The position numbers and the translations under genes are program-made. Of a DNA stretch of 64,000 bases, positions 57,421 through 64,000 are shown one piece after another. The DNA comes from Augochlora pura (Eukaryota > Arthropoda > Insecta > Hymenoptera > Halictidae). How positions within the stretch are numbered: the first letter of the stretch is position 1; each line of letters starts with the position of its first letter. The notes under the pieces were generated by a model that saw only the letters and a list, made by a program, of their open reading frames with translations, was not told the origin of the DNA and ran no database searches. Where the stretch lies: positions 2,170,001 to 2,234,000 of the forward strand of contig NC_135773.1 in the NCBI RefSeq assembly GCF_028453695.1, read 5' to 3'.

Positions 57421-60013
57421 GAACGAGCTCTGACCCTCGAATAATAGAAACAGAAATGCCTAGTCAAATTCAGTTCAATCGTGTATATATTAGCGTTAAT
57501 TATTTTTGAAAGTATTGCTGAAATTTTTGTACTAAAACCGTAGAAGCTTGACTGTTGTTTCTCAACATTCTTGGAAGACGTACCAAACGAAATGGGAAAG
57601 TTTCTTATTTCTAGCCGGAACTCCGCGAGGCTGTAGAACGAAGGAATACTTTCAAGAGATATCGACAATGATGATGGATATTGTATAGTATGTGCTATAC
57701 AGCGCCATGTACTCGCGCCTCATAAATTCGCTTTCTTTATTTCAGATTTCGTTCGAAATGACGAATCGACCACTTGTCGAAGTTCCTTAATAAACTCGAT
57801 GGGGTAGAATATACCTCTACGAGCTCTACTGCTGCGTAGAATATTACGACGAGACGCGTGCAAGATAGACTGTGTCTGCGGAAAGTCTTGCAGATTCGAG
57901 ATCCGAAACAGTAGATGTTCCAGGTGCAATAGCAACAGCCAATTTTCACGGTTGAAAGCAACGTTTCTCCCCCCTGAGAGGAGAAAAGCGCGATCAATCA
58001 GAAGTAAGCCGAGGAATTTCAAACGGCGAGCACTCGCGAAAAAATCAGCAATGTAAAGAGTTGAAGAGGTACAAAGAAGATACCGGGCGGCGCGGGGATA
58101 AAATAGAGTCGAATCTCCATCGATTCGGCTGATGCATAGATACTGCGGCTCGAACCCGGGCAAGGTGTTCCTCCCCGATAAAAACGGCTTCTTCCACGTG
58201 AATCGCGTAGAACTTCGGGATGCCTCGTAAAACTCTGAAATATTTATCGCTTACTACCTCCGCGACGCGGAACGTCGCCGCGCCGATGTGTCTCGCTTGC
58301 CGAAAACTCTCAGGGAAACGGAACGATCGATACATATTTAAGGGGCTCGATCATCCTCTCGATTCGCCTGAATTCTGACGGGACGGATCGAGGGGCGATC
58401 GGGATGAATTTTTGAATACGTAACGCGACGTCTCGGGAGGCCTTTAAAAATGACGCGCGGAATGTGCCGCGACGCGTGACGGATACGCGAACGTCCCTCA
58501 ACCGACGGTCCGCGTCCAAATATGCTTTGAATTTATCTTGACCCACATCTCCCGTCGATTTTTGCAAACTTTCGTCTGCGCTGTGCTAAATACGGACAAA
58601 TGATATGCTTCGTCATCGACGGACGGTCCGCGATTTTGCTTTCCTATTTTCGAAACGGGAGTTTTGTATTGCAGGGTAGTACCTATCGATGCCTAAACGG
58701 TAGAACTCCACTTACGCGTGGACATTGAGAGATAAGCCCTTCATACAACCGTGTAGTTCGTACAACAATGGCCCACCTAATGCACTCCATCGCGTTTTTC
58801 GTCGGATTAACCAGAGTTCCCATTTAGATAACTGGAGTCCGAATTTTGAAGTTTACTTGTTTATATTTATTTTACTTAAATATCTGTTCTATCTTACTAT
58901 TAACCAATTTATGAATTTTATGTACATCTTATTTAAGTATTTACTTATTTATTATGTAGCATTAGCCTCTACCGGAAGGCGCTAATGTCTTAAATACCCT
59001 CTGAAAATCAATGTTATTCCGGAGAACACGATTTGAAAATAAATGATTAGTATCGGAAAAACACTCAGCAGACGTAAAGTGTATTTTTAAGAACAGCTTA
59101 AATTTCGAAAGGAGGAGAGAAAAATTCATCGTCTGATTGATGTTAAGCGGTATGAAAAGAGCAGGCTACTACATTCTGATACAGGCGTGTTTGGAAGGTG
59201 CCAATTCATGGATATATTTAATGGCACCTACAGAAAAGTGTAGGACCGATTCTCACCGACCGGACATACAGCCGAGACTTCATTAGATTTTAGCCGAATT
59301 CGTAGTTTCCCTTTATCGGCATACACGTAGCTTCCATTAAAACGAACGAGCAACGAGCCCGCTTCGAACGATCGTCGGTCGTTCTCGCATTCGAATACCA
59401 TTCACGCTTGAGGGATGATACCATGACTACGAAAACAATAAAAATGCCAGCGGGCAGCGCGCACAAGAAGGAACGAGAAACCGGAGAGGGAGGGGAGGGG
59501 AGAGAGAGAGAGAGAGAGAGTACGGTTCCCAGCATTCGTAATTCCGATGACGCGATAATGCTGACCACCCTGCCGGCCGAAACAATTTATAAGTCCGTAT
59601 CTGGACAGGTCACTTTAAATTATGAAGCTCTTTATTACGGCGCCGCGGCCGGAAGACGCTTAAACGCGCTGAGTTGTTGTTCCTACGAAACCTACTCCGT
59701 GACCGCCCCACCGCCCCTCGCCAAACTCCGATCGTTGCTTGCGTACGCGAATTTCAGGTATCGCATGAGCGCGCGGTCCTGGAAATTAATCGTACAGCCG
59801 TCGTTAATACCGAGCACGCCGCTGGACGAAACTAAATTATCGGATTCGCGTGGAAACTGCCGAGTGATTTATGAAGGACACACACAAGTTCGTCCGACGG
59901 AGAAATTCGCCGTCCCGATGTGCTATTGTGCTGCATGCACCTCGCGGGAGCACATACTTCCATGCTTGCGAAAACATTGATGTATCGGGGTGAACCGTAA
60001 TTCTATCCTGCCG
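57421..60013. other. Gene-free segment
   Basis: AT-rich at 57400-57720 and 58820-59130, CpG-moderate at 57800-58700 and 59260-59990. The 190-codon plus frame (59408-59980) crosses a GA repeat (59497-59521) and has no recognisable motif. An 8-bp perfect hairpin AGGTGCCA/TGGCACCT lies at about 59196-59233. Confidence 0.5.
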
Positions 60014-60180
60014 AGACCCCTTGAACTATCATTTCTTTCGCGACCGTTAGAACTGCTTTATTCTTAATAATTTCGCTCACAGAACGGGATCGTCCATTCC
60101 TGGATTTTCGTAACAGAAGAATCAAATTTTCTAGAAGAAATTAATAGCAGTCATATTTAGGTTATATTGGAATGAGTTCA
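60014..60180 (+). mobile_element. Degraded TTAA MITE family B (possible)
   Basis: GACCCCTTGAACTATCATTT, CTTTCGCGACCGTTAGAACT and TTATTCTTAATAATTT follow the first 60 bases of family B (CCCCTTGCACTACGATTCCT). Similarity then fades and the right end is not identifiable. Old or truncated copy. Confidence 0.45.
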
Positions 60181-60349
60181 GCGAGGTTTAGAGAAATTAT
60201 GTTAAATTGTAACCTCGAGGTGATAATAAATATATTCTTCATTTTTTGCAAATCAACTTGTTCAATTTGTCCATCGTTTCTGCTTTCTACGGTTTAAAAT
60301 GTCACGATAGATTATAAATCGTCAAATGACGGATCTAGTACTGATCGAT

Positions 60350-60562
60350 TGAACCCCTTACCGTACTTTGATGAGTCCGACTCGCGATGTAAATTACTAG
60401 CAATAAATTATTACGTATGGATGTTATTCTCTTCTTTAAAATTGGAATAAAATTCTAATCCCTTGTTATTAATATTTAAGTATACGAGTAAATTCAGGCA
60501 CGGAATTAAATGTTAATGTTCTGTCCCCTCTAAGAAATTATATCAATTGAAAAAGGGGTTAA
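60350..60562 (+). mobile_element. TTAA MITE family C, copy 1
   Basis: 213 bp. The left target has drifted to TGAA and the right is intact TTAA. Starts CCCCTTACCGTACTTTGATG and ends AAAAAGGGGTTAA. A hairpin GAGTC-C-GACTC lies at 60373-60383. Aligns with 46979-47218 (inverted) and 20259-20441. Confidence 0.8.
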
Positions 60563-63202
60563 ACAAATGCAAAGCCTGCTTGTTCAGTTTACGGACAGTA
60601 ATACTAAGCAAGTCTAATCCCACATTGCAGATACATTTGCCGACAAACTTGTTCGATCTTTCCTGGCGTATGAAAATACAGTACCTATGGCGATTCGATT
60701 AGTTGGAGGTTTCGAACCGTGGAGAACTTGGGATAATCAAGTAGCTATAGAATAGCAGCGTAGGATCGCATTCGCCCTCTTCACAAAGGATATCTCATAG
60801 TCCGCCCTTGTCGGCTTATCGCATAAATTTCGTTAGCCGTGGATCTGAAATTCCAGGCTGTACAATGCAGCAGCGAGGCGAAGGTGTTAACGAGACCCAG
60901 CAAGACCATGGCAATATCGGGGGCCCTTAGGACAGACCTTCGCTGGGTCTAATGAATCAATTAGCCGCGTCTGCCGGCTGCGTCCAATCGCTTGTCAATG
61001 AAAAGTCATTACCGTTAAGATCTAATCATTTTCCCGGAATATTCGCGAAACCGTCGTTGCCGCGGAGGCGCGGTAATTTAAGGGGGAACGGAGCACCGTA
61101 TCGGCCCCCATCGGCCGTTATAGGGAAACAGTATGGCGTTCGTATGGCGGTGGTGGCGACGGCGGGCGCGCGCGACACAGTATCGCGGTGAAATTAGCGA
61201 GCCATGAAAATTAAATTCCGCGTAACGATGTCGACAAAAACGGCCTTCTCGCCCGAAGGCAACGGTAACGTTCATCGATTCGTCCATTACCCGAATTTCA
61301 ATTAGCCAACCCCGCACTGAGGTACGATAATCACGCCGGCTGCATGACCCGGAGCTATGAAAAATAAAATGGCTCCGTGTGTCGCTGAAAAATGAACGAT
61401 CCGGCGGTGCTGGAGCGCGCGCGAGCGCCCCGGCACTGGGACTCGTTAAATATAAGCTGGAAAAGGTACAACGGGGGAAAAAAAAAAACTGTTCCGCGAA
61501 ACTCCGACGGATTTTAATTAATTAAATAGACAGTGTGATGCGCGATTCCGGTGTCATCTAAACTTCTAAATATTCTGGGATTTTAGGAGACGTGTATTTA
61601 GAACCTTCGGCGTGGGTAAAGAATGAGAGCAAAACGGAATTAAAGGTGCTACTGCAAATTTATGTTTCCGCTACATTTATTGAAAACAAGAAGATAAGAT
61701 TTTGATGAAATTAATTGATCCACGATATGTGCATTTCTACTCAAAAGTTGAACAAGATATAAAATTTATCAGTTACTACTGCAACATGAATAATAAGTAG
61801 AAATATTTCTTACAAGGAGAATTAATGTTGAGTAAATCAGAATTTGAAATAAAGAAAGAAGTGTATATGGTGAACAGACTTCTTAACCTATTTTCACAAG
61901 GAAAAGTTTAACGAATATTTAGAATGCGATCGGGTTTTTTATTTAAAGGACCAGTCTTTTTTGGTTCTCTGTGTACTGGCTCTGTTTACAGCGCGTTGAA
62001 TTCTCTGGATTCCGTGTCAACAGAACATTCAATACAAACAAAAAAAGAAAGCTGACATTGGTTTGTTTAATATATGTAACTATTCATGCGAGTTCTCCAC
62101 ATCTTCTATTTGCGACGATACGATTGATCGTATACAATTTTATAAAAATTCTATATGGACCCGAGTGTACTGCTTAGGTTACATTTGGAATTCCTAAGTC
62201 GCTAATGGCGTCCTCTTAAGGCAACTAGTGGTACTATATAGCGACTGCGATCTACGAAACTTTCTTATATAAGAATATTCAACGAACCAGCACCTCATCG
62301 AAATGTGAAGACGAACGGAACATCAACGAAAGAAATATCACGAGACGTTCATTTAAAAGAAATAAATTATATAACTCGCTTACCAACGACGCGTCGAACA
62401 GCACAGATCACGCAACGATCCTTGTAATCCTTTCTTCTCACCAAATCTCTTTCCTCCTACGAAACTTCTTTCTTTCACAGAGCTTCGAGAATCCACTGGT
62501 TCGGCATACGAGCCAATCCGAGTCAATCAGTATCTCTAACGAACACAATGAAACACGATTTCTCTGACCAACTATCTCACAAATCAAGACCGACTCTTAA
62601 CCACATTCTACGACTCTTCGAACATCTACTACTCTAACCTAGGACCGCACTCTTCAGTACCAATACACTAAATACAATAGTCTTTCTAAATCTTATCACC
62701 GATCCTAAACAAAAGCACTGCAATATTTGGAATATTCTAAAATTACTAACGATCCGATTAATTAATAAAGAAAGCGTTCCACGTATCCATACGTCCGAAA
62801 AGAATTTCTCGTCTATTTGATTAGTGAATCCGAGGCGCGCGTTTCGAATTGGTCAGTGTACTTGCATAGAGCCAGCGCCGAACTTATCGACGTTCGATCT
62901 TTTAGGTTATCCATCACATTCGCGCCAAAAAGGTTAACGTTCGGTGATCACAGAACCAAGAACTGGGTCGGACACGCACACTCGGGGAATAGGACGTCGA
63001 CCGGGGGGGGGAGAAATCGATAAATCTGCCGGCTGGAGATCACGCCTTTCGACCGATCGCGACAATTTCCACGGACGCGTCGCAACAGATGCAAAAGATC
63101 CGCACGCTTCCCGACGACTGGAAGAGCGGCCGAGCGGCTGCTGTTTCTTGCGGCAAACAGTGCGCATGCGATATAAACAAACCGTTAAGAGAAACTTCGG
63201 CG

Positions 63203-63234
63203 GCCGCGCCGCGCCGCGCCGCGCCGCACCGCGC
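63203..63234. repeat. (GCGCC)n run
   Basis: About five tandem GCGCC units, the last ones with a C-to-A change. Confidence 0.75.
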
Positions 63235-63468
63235 CTGGGTGGGAGGCTCCTAGAGCTTCCAATAATAACGACATAATCGCGATCCCTGATAAATGCGCGC
63301 AACCGGTCGAACGTTACGTTTCATGGGCAGCCCGATCATCGAATTAATTACCTGCTCAGCCGCGGAATGGGAAGTTACTGTTTACCGTTATGCAACCATT
63401 CCTAACAGAAACGATGGCGATTCCAAACGGATATCGAGGCGGTAAATGTTATCTGCTTCTAGCAATTT

Positions 63469-63550
63469 AGAAATATTTATTTCTAATAATAGAAATATTT
63501 ATAACTAATAATAGAAATATTTATAACTAATAATAGAAATATCTATTTGA
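63469..63550. repeat. 22-bp AT-rich tandem repeat
   Basis: About three and a half units of AGAAATATTTATAACTAATA followed by AT. The first unit has TTTCT in place of AACT. Confidence 0.8.
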
Positions 63551-64000
63551 ATTTTAGAACTTTATATTTTAGTTTATATTTTAGTTTACTCATTTTATTT
63601 CGGCTGGTGCAATCGTTAATGTTGTAAATAATGAATATTTTGTCATTACTCTAGTTGATATATTTATATTCGCGCACCATACATATTACTATAGTCGTGC
63701 TCTATTGTATCGACTAGAGCACTGTAATGCATATACAATTGCTGACAACATTACATGATTCTGATGACTTTAGATGTCTGCTATGGATGAATGACTATGC
63801 ATGCTCTCATTTTCTAAGGTAAAGCTAAGGTAGGATGACTGAACGGTATAATATACTACTTGCGTTATTCATAATGGTTCAAATAACTTGATATTGTTGT
63901 TAGGTAGAAGCTCGTAATAACTGTTTTCCTTACCAAGTTTGTAGAATAGGACGTTGATTCAGACAAAAGATTATTCATTAATTCGCATTGAACTTCTAAA

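Larger units (their letters stand above)
60563..64000. other. Gene-free segment to the window end
   Basis: CpG-richer at 60600-61560 and 62830-63430, AT-rich elsewhere. The stretches at 60840-61350 and 63240-63430 mix ATTA/TTAAT cores with GC-rich blocks and could be conserved regulatory DNA (inference). Overlapping frames at 62934-63302 (minus) and 62944-63276 (plus) mirror each other and are not called. Confidence 0.5.

Noticed and set aside
59196..59233. microRNA precursor
   Set aside because: The perfect stem is only 8 bp and the flanks do not pair, far short of a pre-miRNA. No known insect miRNA sequence was recognised in the window.
59408..59980. 190-codon plus-strand open frame
   Set aside because: Early part is a GA-repeat translation; the rest has no recognisable motif and no conserved-family signature.

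Overview
The window is non-coding, repeat-rich animal DNA. It is most likely from an insect and plausibly hymenopteran (bee, ant or wasp). AT-rich stretches alternate sharply with CpG-rich blocks, there is no operon-like coding, and there are many small DNA transposons: mariner, Tc1-like, TTAA-targeting MITEs and a hAT-like MITE. The order-level placement is an inference from the style of the repeats, not from any host gene. I found no host protein-coding exon, tRNA, rRNA or CRISPR array that I would defend. Nearly all open frames lie in CpG-rich DNA, occur on several frames or both strands at once, and are made of arginine-, proline- or serine-rich low-complexity sequence. A 100-base run of N at 47748-47847 marks an assembly gap.

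Layout. 1-4.7 kb: intergenic DNA with one hAT-like MITE (2869-3026). 4.7-6.8 kb: a repeat cluster holding an internally duplicated mariner, a 30-bp minisatellite, a TTAA MITE, and a mariner 3' end split by a second TTAA MITE. 6.8-9.3 kb: CpG-rich DNA with a 26-base C run and another hAT-like MITE. 9.3-9.9 kb: one TTAA MITE inside another. 9.9-20.3 kb: AT-rich DNA, a dead Jockey-type LINE remnant (about 15.66-15.96 kb), a CpG-rich block with triplet repeats, and more family A MITEs. 20.3-25.0 kb: a deleted mariner, a TTAA MITE, and a family B MITE carrying a family D insertion. 25-36.7 kb: CpG-rich gene-free DNA with family A and hAT-like copies. 36.7-37.1 kb: family B inside a hAT-like MITE. 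37-47 kb: gene-free DNA. 47-48.2 kb: family C, the assembly gap, and a hAT-like MITE with a perfect 8-bp target duplication. 50.9-52.3 kb: a mariner and a Tc1-like element, each carrying its own TTAA MITE. 52.3-64 kb: CpG-rich and AT-rich gene-free DNA with degraded family B and C copies near 60 kb.

The most notable structure is the transposon content. First, there is a hAT-like MITE family of about 160-200 bp with long inverted ends (TAGACTGCGGATTTTTATGC); one copy can be compared with a related site at 12.4 kb that lacks it. Second, about nine TTAA MITE families differ in sequence, yet almost all carry a short perfect palindrome or hairpin close to one end. Third, these TTAA MITEs are repeatedly nested in other transposons. 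No intact transposase is present, so all copies would depend on enzymes encoded elsewhere.
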